A stretch of DNA of 64,000 nt from Microvelia longipes (GCA_018340805.1 JACMZG010001863.1:24326983-24390982), one strand, 5' to 3'. Counted from the stretch's first letter, positions 1 through 12,085 are shown. Made by a program: numbers and translations. The notes: generated by a model from the sequence alone, not told the origin.

Positions 1-2070
1 AGATCGCTTATATCACAAGATAATACATAGAGTAGTTTCGTAACGAATAAGAGGGCGAATGAAATAGGATAATAGACGAAATAAAGGACATCCAATGTGT
101 TTAATCCTGCGGACTTAGCATCTAAAGAATGTATGGTCTCAAGACTAGTGGACGTTAAGTAGTAAAAGAGCTCAGGATGACTTAATACTTCGTCAAACCA
201 ATAGCTCACAACAGGCGTGAGTTTCGTAGAAGAAGAAATCAATTTAAAGAAAGAAGATAATGGTATCAATGAGATTAGCAAACAGTCAAGTTGAGCCAGT
301 TGACTCGAACTTCAACATGACTTATCTACTGTAAGGTCTTCGAAACAAACGTTTTATTATTTATTGCAACTGCATCTTTAAAAAAATCTAATCGGAAAAT
401 AGAAAAATATCTGAGTATAATGTATAATCTATCTATATAAGGCCCAGGAAAAAATCAAGACTTTCGTTATCCCATTGTGATGTCGAATTCAAATCATGCA
501 GTTAAAATTTGCTTGTACTAGAAGTAAAATATTCATCCTTGTTCACCGTTTTCTTCTGGTTTCCCAGCAGTTTCCGACGGTCAGCGAGGGTGACCATCGG
601 TCGTTTATGAGAATGACAATAAACTTAAAAAATAATTCGTCAAATGTGCAAAAAAAAGTTGTTTGGTGGGTTTCAAATGTATAGTTCGGTATGAAGTATA
701 GTTTAGAAACACGATCTACCGCGTGATGAGAAACGTGATGGGAGCGTGTGGTAAACAGCTCCAACTCTTGAAATTACTTCCTTGGATTGTAAGAAGCTAC
801 AAGAAGAAAATGTAATGGAAGATAAAAAATAATTCCCGGCTATCTCGTGGATGTCACAGGCTTACCAGCAACCACCACTTGGAATGGGCATATTTCCAAA
901 AAGGTTGATAGGCTTGGCATTTAAATTAATTTTGAATTGATGTTTTAGTTTTTTGGTACGTGCATGTTGACTGAAAATCAAACCCAACGCTTTAAGTGCG
1001 CTGGTGTTTAATTGAACGAACTTCAGTGAGTTCAATTAAGTTTTATCACTGAATAAATATCCCCAAATATTAAGTTTTTCACCGAATGAAAATCCACAAA
1101 TATTCAATTAATTCTTTACTACTAATAAAGGATAATGAACCTTGCCTCAGTACGTTACATTTTTTTGGACATAAGAGAAATGTTAATAGCCATAAGAATA
1201 AATTTATATTGTTCAATTTCAATATAATAATGTATGATACACGACATATGACAGACATACACATGGTACATTGTTTTCAAGTATGAATTCTTTGTAAAAC
1301 AATTAACAGCGAAACGAATCTGTACTAGAAAAAATAGAAAAATCTGTATTTTAATGAAAATTGATTTTCTTGTGTCAGGACTAGCTTGTGCAGAAACATT
1401 CATTGTTAGTTTTCAAACTTTGTTTGAAACTCTATTATGTTTCTTAACACGAATTTCATTTTATTTTTTAATTTACTCCCCACTTCTTTTTAAAAACGTC
1501 TGTTGTGGTTAATTTTTAAAATAATCTAGGAAGTATTTTTAGTTTAAAAAAATAAGAAACTAAAGGAGGCCGTAGGAAAACAATGTATCCTATAAAAAGA
1601 AGAGGGCATAAGCGTATGTATATGTTTGTGTCAAGAGTCACTGAAGCCAGGGGGTGGGTGTTTGAATGAGGCTGCCATCTGTGACGTTTGATTATGGCTG
1701 CAAGCCAGCAAGGGGCAGCGGCACAGAGGGGGGATAAAGGGGACACCAACCGCCTAACTATCGCTAATTTTACCTCGTCTCAAGGCTCGGAAATCTTCTG
1801 TATTCTTAATATTCTTGACTCCGGCATCGTGTCTTTTTGATTATCACTAAAAAATATGTAATCGGCTTCCAAAGAAACGCGGGCCAAAAAAACAGAAAAA
1901 AAAATCGACGTCGGGATCTAAAAATCTCGCCGTAATTTGTAGAATTTTAAAAAATCTTAAAACAAACTTAAACTCTAGGTTAAGAATTTAAATTAATACA
2001 TAAGAGAAAAAGTTCTGTTAGTCTGTATTAAAACTTTTCTTGTCCCCTGCGTGAGCTGAGGTAGTATTAA
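1..2070. other. AT-rich sequence without a recognisable gene
   Basis: Read in both directions, this stretch shows only short chance frames, no splice-flanked open segment and no repeat that I can match elsewhere in the window. The somewhat GC-richer patch at about 1650-1745 has no coding signature that I recognise. Confidence 0.6.
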
Positions 2071-2075
2071 GCGTT

Positions 2076-2222
2076 AGCTTACTACTCAGGAGTGTTGTAA
2101 GCTGCTTATGCTTACAAAGCATAAGCAGTTGGGTGCTTACAAGCACCCAACTCGTAAGGATTGAATCCTTACGCGTTGTTGACAACGTGTAAGTATTAAT
2201 TTATATTCTGGAGAAATTCTCC
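2076..2222. repeat. Array of six consecutive short hairpins
   Basis: Six inverted repeats follow one another almost without gaps. They are 2076-2082/2097-2103 (7-bp arms), 2102-2113/2117-2128 (12-bp arms, loop ACA), 2128-2137/2142-2151 (10-bp arms, loop TACA), 2153-2162/2164-2173 (10-bp arms around one base), 2174-2179/2182-2187 (6 bp) and 2210-2215/2217-2222 (6 bp). All arms listed are perfect. Several share the core GCTTAC/GTAAGC. The array lies just 5' of the gypsy-like remnant, so it might be part of that element's decayed 5' end, but no LTR is visible here. Confidence 0.8.
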
Positions 2223-4972
2223 TATAGGGTTATTCCAGATCAAATCAAAAACAAAATTACACTTTTAAGTTGATAAGACGTTTTATCCAAAATTAGTGGA
2301 AGCACATGGGTAGAAGAAAAACAACCAAAGTTTAGCTTAAAGAAAGATGCAATTTATGGACAAATTAAGTTCAATAGGCTTGTTCAGAACCCTGGGGAAC
2401 CTGTAGACGAATTCATTAGAGATTTATATTCTTTGTCAACAACTTGTAACTATAGCAACTTGACAAATGAACTAATACATTGAATCGTTGTTGGGATTTT
2501 AAACTATTGACTAGCTACTAGACTCTTAATCAACGTTACATAAAGCTGTTCAGAGAGGGCGATTGGTGGAGGCAGCCAAAGAACAGAAATCGGTTGTAAG
2601 CGGAGATAAGTTTAGCAATGGTAGAGTCCGAGGACGGTCAAAAGATAACTTTTGATACAGAAATCAATCTTGAATGCGATCGAATCCGCTAGATAAACCC
2701 CATAAGATAAAAATACTTGCACTCAATGTAACTTAGTACATAGAGGAAACATTGGTCCACCTAAATAGCACGTGTCGTCGATGTTTTTCGTGTGGACATT
2801 AAGGAGACACATGTCGTAGCAAAGATCAAAAGAGTGAAGTAAATTACTTTACGTCGTCACCCGAACGAGTGTATCTCGGAACCGTTAACACGTACTATGG
2901 AAATCCGGTCGTCTATGGCAAGCCAAAGTCGCGATTAACGGAAAAGCGGTAACGTTTAAGGTTGATACGGGCGCCGATGTGAGAAGATTCGGAGAAGATT
3001 TGTTTACAAACTTACCCAATATTAAACTTTTACCATCTGATAGACGCCTTTTCGGACCAGCGTCATCGGAAATTCTTTTGCAAGGTAAATTTGAGTGGAA
3101 ACTTTTCTGGTGTGGAAATTCATACGAAAGTGGAATTAACGTGGTCAAAGGCCGACATGAAGCATTCCTAGGGAGACCAGCTCTGTCAAAATGAGGAATT
3201 TAAACATGCGTTTATTCGTTGCTAAACATAATACACGAAGATATTTGAGAGGGATTGAAAAATGAAAGACTAAAATACAATTACAATAACAGGTAACGCA
3301 ACACCATATTCAGTATCAAGACCAAGACTATTACGACTATTGATTAAATAAAAAGTGTAAACTCAACTGAAAAGGCTTGAGTGTGAAGGAATAATATCAC
3401 CCATCAAAGATCCTACACCCTGGTGTAATAGTAGTTGTTCCTAAACCGAATAATAATGTCAGAATATACTTAGACTAAACCAATTTGAGTGAAGCGGTAC
3501 TCCATGAACGACATATACTTTCTTAAAAAGAGGATTGTTAAGCAGGATTGTGTGAATCTAGATATTCTAAAAATTAGATGCTAAACTAAAATCCTTTATC
3601 TGACGAATGTAAATACTAGACCAGGGTTCTTTACACCTTTTGTTAACCGAATTTCATCAGCTAGTGAGCGGTTTTAAGGGAAGATGTTGCAAGCGATAGA
3701 AGGCACAAAAGGAACAGCTATCATGATGGATGATATCTTCGTCTCAGGAAAAAATGTAGAAGAACATTTGAGAGAAGTTTGAGAGAAGTTCTGAAAAAAA
3801 CCGAAAGCCGCAGAAGTAAGTTTGAATAAATATAAATACTAGTCCCAGAAGTAAAATTCTTAGGTCATATTATTAATAGTGACGGAACGAATCCCGATCC
3901 AGCCAAAGTATAAGCAGTATTTAAATTATCTCTTCCCAAGACAGCTATAGAACTAAGTAGATTCTTATAGGTATGGTAACTTTTCAGCTTAAGTACTTAC
4001 CTCATGCTGCAAATATAGTAAAATCACACAGAAATCTAGCAAACGATAGTCCCACTAAGATAACGGGGTGGAGGGCCAGTCAAGCAAACGCTTTTAGAGA
4101 AGCAAAGAGAATGCTTACTGAAGCTCCAGTACTAGCTCATTTCGATGCAAATTTAGAGACTCGTATATTGACAGATGCATCCTCAAGCCTCAAGTGGGCA
4201 TGTGAAAGATTTCTTAACTATATTTCAGGAATAGGCAACGTTCAATTGAGAACTGACAACAAACCTTTAGTTGCAATATTGAACGATAGGGCCATATCCG
4301 ATTTATCAGCTCGACTACAAAGATTCCGAATGAGATGACTTGCATTTCGGAAGAAGAACATGTAGCAGGGAATTATTTTTTTCTCACCCGATGCATTGTC
4401 GCGAGCTCTGGTGAATGAGAAAAGGGGAGATTTGGATACATTGAAAGACAAAGTAGACAAACTACAATGTTCTTCTGTTGCCGATGATTTACCTATGACT
4501 AATAAGCGTTTACAAAAAGTGCTAAGAGAACAAGGTGCCGAAGGCCTAACCCAATAAGTTAACAACTTCGTTCAACCAACCTAGCCAACCTAGACCATAT
4601 CAGAAGTATCACCTCGGGTCAAAGAGTATTTTTCCTATCGCGAATCATTAAACGTCATCAATGGCTTATTAATGTACGGTACTCGGATTTACATTCCGCC
4701 AGGATTGAGGAAATAAATTATTGAAACTTCATTCCGGATTAATGGGCACTGTCAAATGTCGAGAGAGAGTTAAAGAGTCTGTCTGGTAAGGTGTCGTTTG
4801 ATCTCAGACACCGACTTCGAAAACTATCAGAATTGAGGGGAAAAAATAGGGTTTGGACAACTGATCTCTGTAGATATGGTACATGGTACAATAACAAAAA
4901 ATTAAACGAGCAAAAAAGTTATCTTGTAAATATCCCAGAAGGAGAGGTTAGAAGGAATAGAGCAACAGTGGT

Positions 4973-5042
4973 GCCAGCTTTATTAGCTAAAAGATACAAA
5001 CAACACGAACGAGTCTGCAGGGATGTTATGAGACTTAATTAA
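4973..5042 (+). pseudogene. Short open fragment in the integrase-side remnant
   Basis: This is the end of an 83-codon open stretch (4791-5042) inside the 3' part of the gypsy-like remnant. It has no recognisable motif of its own and is explained as leftover pol sequence. Confidence 0.35.
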
Positions 5043-5170
5043 ATCTCTACAACATGATTCCTATCAGTGGCCCGGCGCGATAACAGTAGCCAGTTCAAAG
5101 AGCTAATCCTCATCTTCCTAGAATTTCGACGAGACCAACCTGCTAGTGTTTTACCTGCAGGGCCGTGACC

Positions 5171-5196
5171 TAAGAAAGCCTTCTTAGGCTTTCTTA
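5171..5196. repeat. Perfect 10-bp hairpin
   Basis: The arms TAAGAAAGCC and GGCTTTCTTA are separated by the 6-nt loop TTCTTA. The hairpin lies in the decayed 3' part of the gypsy-like element. It might have served as a terminator-like or structural element, but no evidence supports a function. Confidence 0.6.
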
Positions 5197-5564
5197 AACC
5201 AGTAATAAAGCCGAGAGAGGAATAAATAAATAAATGATGTTTTTTATTTTGCTTTAAGTACAGTATTTTGCACAATTGCACTAAAGTCAATATTTAAATA
5301 CATAATATATATACAATTTTTAAATAAATATCCGAACAGAAGGAATGAAATAGCAGCAGGAGTACAGCAGATATGGCAGACCATGTAGACCTGTTGATTT
5401 GTTTCAGCCTTAATAAGAAAGGAAGATGTGTTGATATTCTAAATATTTAAGTTGATGTCACATTTATTAGTTTTGTTGTCATGTCTCGAATTTAATAATT
5501 AGATGGACATGTTTAACTATTGCATACCAGACTTATTCTAATTTGTGTTAAGATAAATAACATG

Positions 5565-5676
<112 letters not shown>

Positions 5677-5829
5677 TGTATGTATATTTGAGCTTCTAGA
5701 CTTTTTTGCCTCACGATAATTTTTGAACGCTTTCTTAGAATTACGCTTAGTATAAAAATCAAGCATATAAAAGTACAGAACTCTATTGTTTATGTAATAT
5801 TTATAACGTCATTAACCCACAATAATTAC

Positions 5830-6880
5830 TAGTAAGTAAAAATTACTTACTAAAAATCGAAAACTTATAGGACCATGCTGAAACTTAAATTACATATACT
5901 GGCAAACAAAAGAGTGTAGTCAAAAAAGTTATTATCACTATTAATGTTGACTTTAACGGTTGACATATGTATAAATGTATGCTAAAGAATTACTGTTTTT
6001 GACAATTCCATCTGAACAATTGACTAATATTGTGGCATTATGCCTCTAGCAAAGACTAGTAGTACGACAATCTAATTCCGGAAAACAAAAACGTTGTTGG
6101 TCAAAGGGAAGCACGTAGGCCGCGAAGCTATGTACTATTCCATGTACGATGGTATAGCCCAAGAGACTGAAGGTCTTTTGATAATGTACCAAAGAGCTAA
6201 CGCATTTAATTATTAATAGGTCTTACTAGTACCAGTACTAGCATTAATAGTACAGATTCGGGCGAAATATTCCAAAATTTAGATAAAATGAGCATTACTT
6301 TCAAAACAAAAATAACTAATAATAATTCGCAAATATAGGAAATCTAATAATTTTTATTTTAAGTAAACACGGAAGACACACTCTCTCTCAGAAAAAAACA
6401 TCTGGGATCCAATTCAGATGAAAAAATGATAATCAAACGCTGTTATGTTAAATATTTATATCTTTCGTAGTACAATATTGTGATTAGAACTTCACTTAAT
6501 GACAAGATAGAGAGGGACTGTAAACTATGCGAGAATTATAAACATGATATTTGTTCTGAAGACTGAGGGATACGAAAACAAACAAACTGTTATATTCAGT
6601 AAACAATAAAACATTGTCTAGTTTGGAAAAATTGCACCACATATTTTCGAATTGTAGATTCGATTAAAAATATTCTAATTTGCTTCTCTAAGTCCTATAA
6701 TAGTACAATGTATGCTAATAACAAAATGACTCCCTCAGTTTTTTGTTGTTAAATGATTGTGTTTTAAGTACAGTGATTGAGTCATTCAAGTAAATAAACC
6801 GCAGCTGCGTGACTCCAGTTATTTTCAAATCAATCTAAAAAGGTTGAGCAAATATCTAACGAACTTAACAGTCATCAACT
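5830..6880. other. AT-rich sequence without a recognisable gene
   Basis: I see no coding signature, RNA gene or repeat match in this stretch. Confidence 0.5.
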
Positions 6881-7740
6881 TTGATTCAGTGAAAGACTAT
6901 CCACTCCAAATGCCATAAATGCTTTGATAAATTTCATGTATGAGGTCAAGACCCATTGGTCCAAGGTTTCCAAGGAAGATGTCATCACTCTATCCTGCAA
7001 CCTATAAGAAGGTTTTGATTACGTCAGTCATGATGTTTGTTAAAATTTCATTTTGTATCAATAACAGCTTCATCGAAATCGAAAAAAAAATACATTTTGC
7101 TCTATTAGAAAATCGCACCTTAAGTCTAGGGCTCAAGTCAACATACTTAATGAAGGACCAAGCTCTCCTGAGCTTACGAAACTCGTGTGCCTCAAGACTT
7201 TATTCTAAGGGCCCTACTGGTCTTAATATATATTAATGATCTCTCTCAATAAAGTGCATTAAGTCCGAAATTTGCGGTCCATATTACCTATCTAATCAAT
7301 GGGAATGAGTATAGGAGTATACTGTTAATAAAATAGATGATAATGAAAAACATGCAAACGACTGGAATGTTGTAAATAAGTTAACTTTTAATCAATCAAA
7401 ATACCAAATCATTACTCATACTCTTAAACGTATCAATCCCAATACTGATTCCTATATGTAAATACCTTTTATGTCTTTAAACACCATGCTTACCTGGAAT
7501 GGTCATGTTAACCAACTAAGTAGTAAACTTCCATCAGTTCTGTACATGCTTTATAAACTTAGTATAACGTTAGATGCTAATACTATGAAGCTGGCTTACT
7601 ATGCTTATTTTCCTTCCCGTATGCTCTATTTTATTAATGAACGGGGGCAGCCCCCGCAGCTAATAGCATTTTTATTCTCCAGAAGAAAAGCTTTACGATT
7701 TATAAATACGATTCTTCTGCAAACAATTTATGATTAATTG
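6880..7740 (+). pseudogene. Decayed non-LTR retrotransposon (RT fragment)
   Basis: Broken frames retain the order of motifs of a LINE reverse transcriptase. A stretch at about 7000-7030 resembles the palm motif AFDCVDHD. At about 7210-7240 there are remains of a GPLLF-IYINDLS segment. At 7471-7737 there is an open frame resembling the thumb region (LTWNGHVNQLSSKL, then KLAYYAYF and LFSRRKALRFI). Stops and frameshifts run throughout. It is a different LINE family from the one at 36.6-40.9 kb, since the equivalent thumb motifs differ. Confidence 0.6.
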
Positions 7741-8122
7741 TGAGATTTTAACTTTTTCTTAGCACATATTTTCTTATTGCTTATTGTTTATTCAAAATAA
7801 GTACAAGAAGGGAGAGTTCAATAATAATAAAATTATACCTATATACAACAAGATTTGCTATCAATATTAACATGCCCTCCTGTAGACTTCATAAATCAAA
7901 TCAGTCTCCCAATATTATTGGAATAAGATTAAATGCTTAAACTGAATTACTTCAATCTATAATTGGACTGCCTCTCGAAAAACCTTTGAAGATACGTTGC
8001 TCCAAAAAAAATCATATTATCCTATAAATCAACTTTTATTGACTCAAAATCAAAAGTTAACTTTTATATTTGGTGTTTCAACCTCGTTAATAATTGTCAC
8101 TTGTGTTGGGCATGTATCTAAT
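7740..8122. other. AT-rich sequence without a recognisable gene
   Basis: Possible 3' debris of the preceding LINE. No feature can be supported. Confidence 0.4.
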
Positions 8123-8136
8123 TAAGTTTGGTTTAT

Positions 8137-8711
8137 GGAGTCACCCGTGGTGTAGTGGTTAGGGTAAGCAGCCAATACACAGAATGAATGGACTTTAGTC
8201 ATGGGTTCAATCCCAGCACGCCCGTGCTGGGATTGAACCCATGACTCTAGGATGTTTATGAGAGGGATAAAAATTCTGCGTACCACGTCCTTCAAAAGGG
8301 ACGTTAAGTCAATGATATCAAGCGTGTGCGTTGTCAGGTACTCGCTAAAGATTCCTTACTCTAAATGAAACTGGGTATAGGCAAAATTTAGGACCATCAT
8401 TGTAGATTCATTATAATACTATCCTGTTTCTGCCTTGTAGTTTAAAGTGTGTGGAGGTTTGGTTTAATAATGGGAGCACGTGTTGTTCCCAGTTTTCACT
8501 AGACTATAAGAGTCAGTGAAAATATGTATGATTGCTTGAAAAAGCATGAGAGGAACCATAGAAATTCACGGCTCTTCTGTCTAGATTAAATGAAATATAC
8601 CTACACTTGAAATTAAAAGGAGTAGAACACTATCTTAGGGAGCTGGCAAAAAAGGGGCCAACAACGTGGCCTACTTGCCTGGTAGGTACACTACCACTCC
8701 CCCCATATTAC
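8137..8711 (+). mobile_element. tRNA-derived SINE, full copy A with 14-bp target duplication
   Basis: The 5' end is tRNA-like, with an A-box-like segment (GTGGTGTAGTGGTTAGGGTA, from 8148) and a B box (GGGTTCAATCCC, 8203-8214). The element is about 575 bp and is flanked by perfect 14-bp direct repeats TAAGTTTGGTTTAT at 8123-8136 and 8712-8725. It aligns through most of its length with the copy at 30948-31487. The last 75 bp (GAGCTGGCAAAA, then GTGGCCTACTTGCCTGG) match the 3' end of the LINE at 40.8 kb. Copy A differs by a 24-bp inverted duplication of its own B-box region (8197-8220 against 8223-8246). RNA polymerase III promoter function is inferred from the boxes. Confidence 0.85.
8197..8246. 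repeat. Perfect 24-bp inverted duplication of the SINE B-box region
   Basis: Two perfect 24-bp arms are separated by CC. The other SINE copies (30948, 12928) run straight from CAGCACGGGCCTCT to GGA and lack the second arm, so the inverted arm is derived in this copy. Confidence 0.85.
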
Positions 8712-8751
8712 TAAGTTTGGTTTATTATGTATTCTATTTTATTTTACGTCT

Positions 8752-8945
8752 ATTTGTGTGTGTGTATGTATGTATGTTCGAGATTTTGTTCTTACATGTT
8801 TCTATAGGACACGTCAACTTTTGAACGCTTTCTCGGATTAAAATGCAACTTTTTACGAAAACCGACCACATTAATTTTCCGTTTTGTTTTTGTTTTATGA
8901 ATATGTGTGACGTCATTAATCCACTATAATGGCTCAGCGAAAATT
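8752..8945. repeat. Microsatellite-linked dispersed repeat
   Basis: A short (TG)n/(TATG)n tract is followed by a 180-bp segment with TTTTGAACGCTTTCTCGGATTAA and GTGACGTCATTAATCC. Related segments sit next to the microsatellites at 5640 and 11320, in the same order and orientation. Confidence 0.6.
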
Positions 8946-8968
8946 TCAAAAAATCATTGAACTTCAAA

Positions 8969-9184
8969 AATAGATAAATAAATAGTCTCTCCACTAAATA
9001 GTATGTTAATAAATTTACTAGAGAGTTAACTTTCTACCGCATCCGGCCATCATCAGTCATTCTCTGGAGTGCTAAGAAAGATCGTTAGTATCGATCACTT
9101 TCCAATCTTTATAGTGCAGAAAGTTAACTCTATAGTAAATTTACTAACAAACTATTTAGTGGAAAGACTATTTACTTATCTATT
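8969..9184. mobile_element. Foldback (MITE-like) element with 67-bp arms
   Basis: The left arm at 8969-9035 and the right arm at 9118-9184 are inverted copies with only about seven mismatches. They enclose an 82-bp spacer. No clear target duplication was found. It has no coding capacity. A MITE is the likely explanation. Confidence 0.75.
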
Positions 9185-9384
9185 CTTGGATTACTCCCAG
9201 AGCAGTTATTTATATTATAAAACTTTTACGGCCTACACGTGTATGAAGATAAATTTGCATTATACATCAGCATTAGTTCCAGTTTTATCGATTGACATTT
9301 ATCGTTTTTTGACGAATACATTAGAAAATTCGCTCTTATATCAGCAGATATAAGCTGAGAGCAGAAAAGCTTGGTCTAGCAATG

Positions 9385-9592
9385 AGGCACGTGTTGTTCC
9401 TAATGAAAGCTATAGAAACCTATCGTAAAGTCACGTCTCTTCTGTGAATTAGACGCAAAATGCCTGCACTAGGACTCATAAGCTGGAACACTATATTCTA
9501 TCAAAGGGAGTTAGCAAAAAGGACCCAAAAACGTGGCTAACGTGCTAGTTGATCTATCACCTCTCCCAAATTACTATCACTATCGTATTACT
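9385..9592 (+). mobile_element. 5'-truncated copy of the SINE family (3' part)
   Basis: The sequence from GGCACGTGTTGTTCC to the tail follows the 3' half of the SINEs at 8137 and 30948, including GGGAGTTAGCAAAAAGGACCC and a TATCACTATC tail. It is more divergent, so it is an older copy or another subfamily. Confidence 0.6.
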
Positions 9593-9615
9593 GTGTTTAA
9601 GTGTGTTCTTTCAAT

Positions 9616-9616
<1 letters not shown>

Positions 9617-9661
<45 letters not shown>

Positions 9662-9666
9662 GAATG
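9617..9666. repeat. (TA)n(TATG)n microsatellite
   Basis: A direct dinucleotide run followed by TATG tetranucleotides. Confidence 0.9.
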
Positions 9667-9882
9667 TCTGTATATATGTATTACAATTATAAAATATATT
9701 AATAAAACCAGAGTCAAAATAGCCCAATACCCTAAGGTAGGTTCTAAACAGCACCTAAAGAAAAATGTTTTTATTTGTAACAATTCAAAAAAAATATTCT
9801 TGAATTGTTACCAAATTCTTGGGTCTTTATAGCCCCATTCATTATACCTTGACGTTTAGGGGGTTTTATCAAAGACTAATGC

Positions 9883-10422
9883 CAGTGATGGATGGCCCTT
9901 ATTACTTTGTCAGGGCCCTAAAATACCAGAAAAGGGCTCTAGAGATTAATTTTTTAAGTGCTTAATATACTTTAAATTTGCTACTTAAATCTAGGTCCAT
10001 TAAACACCCTATTCTTTATACTTGTACCTCTTTTATACCTGGAAGACTAGGGCCTCAAACCACTCTTAAAATACTTGATCAGGGGCTTAAAGCTGTACAA
10101 AAGGGCCCTAGATATTAAACCTAAAATAGCTTAATTAAATATTACATTTAAATTAATAAACTTGAGATTATTTGATACTTCTTTATTTATTTTAATTACA
10201 TAAATTTATTAATATAAAATAATTTCATTTGATATAATATAAAATTAAAATTAAATAAATTAGATTAAGCTCGCTATAATCATTAATAATACTATAGTTG
10301 AAAGAAGACCCCTCTACTTAGTAAGCAATATAGGACTCCCCCCTATTGGGCTCCTTGAGATTTAGATTTGGGCCCTTTTAGGCCAAACCCTCCTCGAGCC
10401 TTTTTGGCTCAGTCCGCCACTG
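9883..10422. mobile_element. Probable non-autonomous hAT-like element
   Basis: The ends CAGTGATGGATGGCCC and (reverse complement) CAGTGGCGGACTGAGCC resemble hAT termini, and the GGGCCC-rich subterminal repeats occur on both sides. It has no transposase frame. Flanking 8-bp duplications could not be confirmed. A second, similar end (GTCCGTCACTG) lies at about 10606-10616. Confidence 0.45.
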
Positions 10423-10904
10423 CACATATCTATGAAATGCAAAAACTTACATATATTAACATAGGTCTTCTTACCTACTTTCGAATCATGTTTAAAAAAT
10501 TATTATTATTTAATTCAAAAATATCGACACTACAGTCTAAAATATATAAGGATATTTCTACGAGTTTGTTATGCAGAACGTAATTGTTGGCTCGGGGCCA
10601 ACAGTGTCCGTCACTGCACCTTGACACACGATGACATACATTTGATGAATTCTTGCCATTACTTTATTAATGTACCATGTTATCTTTGTCGGTTCTCAAT
10701 GAAATTATCTGATTGTTCTTGTCTCTAAAATTGATATTTAAAATATATCTAAGAAATGGGTGACATTGGGACATTACTATGAAACCTGAAGTATGACTCT
10801 CAGACAATTAGATTTACTACTATTATAACTACTATTTACTACTATTAGTCTCTTTGCTCACAGATAACTAAGTTTCGCAAAACATATTGTAACCTAGTAG
10901 TAGA

Positions 10905-11008
10905 AGTAATATGGGGGGAGTGGTAGTAACCACCAGGCATGTAGGCCACATTGTTGGGCCCTTTTTGCCAGCTCCCTAAGCTGTTCTACTCCTTTTAATT
11001 TCAAGAGA
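10905..11008 (-). mobile_element. SINE 3'-tail fragment, inverted
   Basis: On the minus strand this reads TTAGGGAGCTGGCAAAAAGG and GTGGCCTACATGCCTGGTGG. It matches the SINE tails at 8640 and 31411 and the LINE tail at 40819. Confidence 0.75.
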
Positions 11009-11111
11009 ACTTCCTTTTAGCGAATTTCCTTTGGGAATTCGCAATTCGCCTGATGAGATAGGCGTCATGCCGGAATTCGAACCTCGGACCACGACACAAA
11101 TCCGTTTCGCG

Positions 11112-11129
11112 AAACTTTATATATATTTA

Positions 11130-11204
<75 letters not shown>

Positions 11205-11246
11205 TGTGGTGTGTGTGTGTGTGTGTTATGTATATATGTTAATATA

Positions 11247-11278
<32 letters not shown>

Positions 11279-11335
11279 TATATATATATTATATATATAT
11301 ATATATATTATATATATGTGTGTGTGTGTGTGTGT
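11112..11335. repeat. Interrupted (TA)n/(TG)n microsatellite
   Basis: Alternating TA blocks and two TG blocks over about 220 bp. The following 150 bp (ACTCTATCTTTCGAACGG, GTGACGTTATTAACCC) belong to the microsatellite-linked family also seen at 5640 and 8752. Confidence 0.9.
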
Positions 11336-11689
11336 GTACGTATGTATGTATTTCTAGACACTTTCTTGTAAACACTCTATCTTTCGAACGGATTAATAAC
11401 CCTATTGAAAACCAAGTTTTTGTGACGTTATTAACCCGATTTGCTGAGTCATCGAAATTTTTAAAAAATCGGCAAAATTCAGGGTTAATATTTTTTGCCG
11501 CGAAAAACATCAATATTTATGTATTTTGAGACGCTGAATCGAGTGAAACCGGTCCGAAGTCGATATGACCACTTTAAGTTACCAAAAAGTCGAAAAAACC
11601 ACAAACGTCGTTAAAAATTAAATTTCGAGTAGGGTGTCGTTTTCAATGTTTTTTGGGCCTCTGAGTCAATACGACCACTCAAACTCAGG

Positions 11690-11935
11690 GTACCTGGGTT
11701 CACATCCTAGAAGGGTCAATAATTTTTTATAGTTCTTTTTACTTCATATAAGTTTACAACTAGAAAATAATTCTGGCGCGGTGGTCCGCATGTCGGGCGA
11801 ATTTCCTTTGGATGCGAAAACTCAAACCCAGAGCACCTGGGTTCAAATCCTAGTAGGGACAATAATTTTTTATCGTTTTTTTACCTAATATAAGTTTACA
11901 ACTAGAAAATAATTCTGGCGCGGTGATCCGCATGT
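11690..11935 (+). mobile_element. tRNA-like short repeat, two tandem units
   Basis: Two units of about 130 bp each carry CTGGGTTCAAATCCTAG-like B boxes (11693 and 11829), a (T)n-rich tract, GTTTACAACTAGAAAATAAT and then TGGCGCGGTGGTCCGC (A-box-like). Related inverted units occur at 13395-13535 and 63860-63950. A tRNA-derived SINE is the likely origin. No complete cloverleaf can be drawn, so this is not a functional tRNA gene. Confidence 0.55.
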
Positions 11936-12085
11936 ACATACATATACAAATGTATACATGTATGTATGTACACACGTACATACGTACGTTTGTACATACA
12001 TACGTACATACTTACGTACGTACATACGTACTTACATACATACGTACTTACATACGTATATACGTACCTGCGTACATACGAATTA
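11936..12085. repeat. (TACG)n/(TACA)n tetranucleotide microsatellite
   Basis: About 150 bp of TACATACGTACG-type tetranucleotides, open in several frames on both strands because the repeat contains no stop codon. The frames encode TYVRTYV-type repeats and are not genes. Confidence 0.9.

Larger units (their letters stand above)
2290..5430 (+). pseudogene. Decayed Ty3/gypsy-like LTR retrotransposon (gag-pol remnant)
   Basis: Frameshifted and stop-interrupted segments occur in the order expected for gag-pol. A gag-like stretch with a degenerate CCHC-type zinc knuckle lies at about 2340-2830. A retropepsin-like segment with the active-site triad DTGAD lies at about 2930-3190. An RT-like stretch lies at about 3290-3960. 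The RNase H and tether region, with TDNKPL and DALSR motifs, lies at about 3973-4560. An integrase zinc-binding-like segment lies at about 4660-4790. Every segment carries stops, so the copy cannot be functional. A purine-rich tract at 5419-5430 is followed by TGTTGATATT, which resembles a polypurine tract and the start of a 3' LTR. No matching 5' LTR and no envelope-like frame were found. Assignment to Ty3/gypsy rests on motif order and is inferred. Confidence 0.7.

Noticed and set aside
8137..8240. Functional tRNA gene at the SINE head
   Set aside because: A and B boxes are present but the acceptor and anticodon stems do not close, and the sequence continues into a 575-bp SINE with target duplications.
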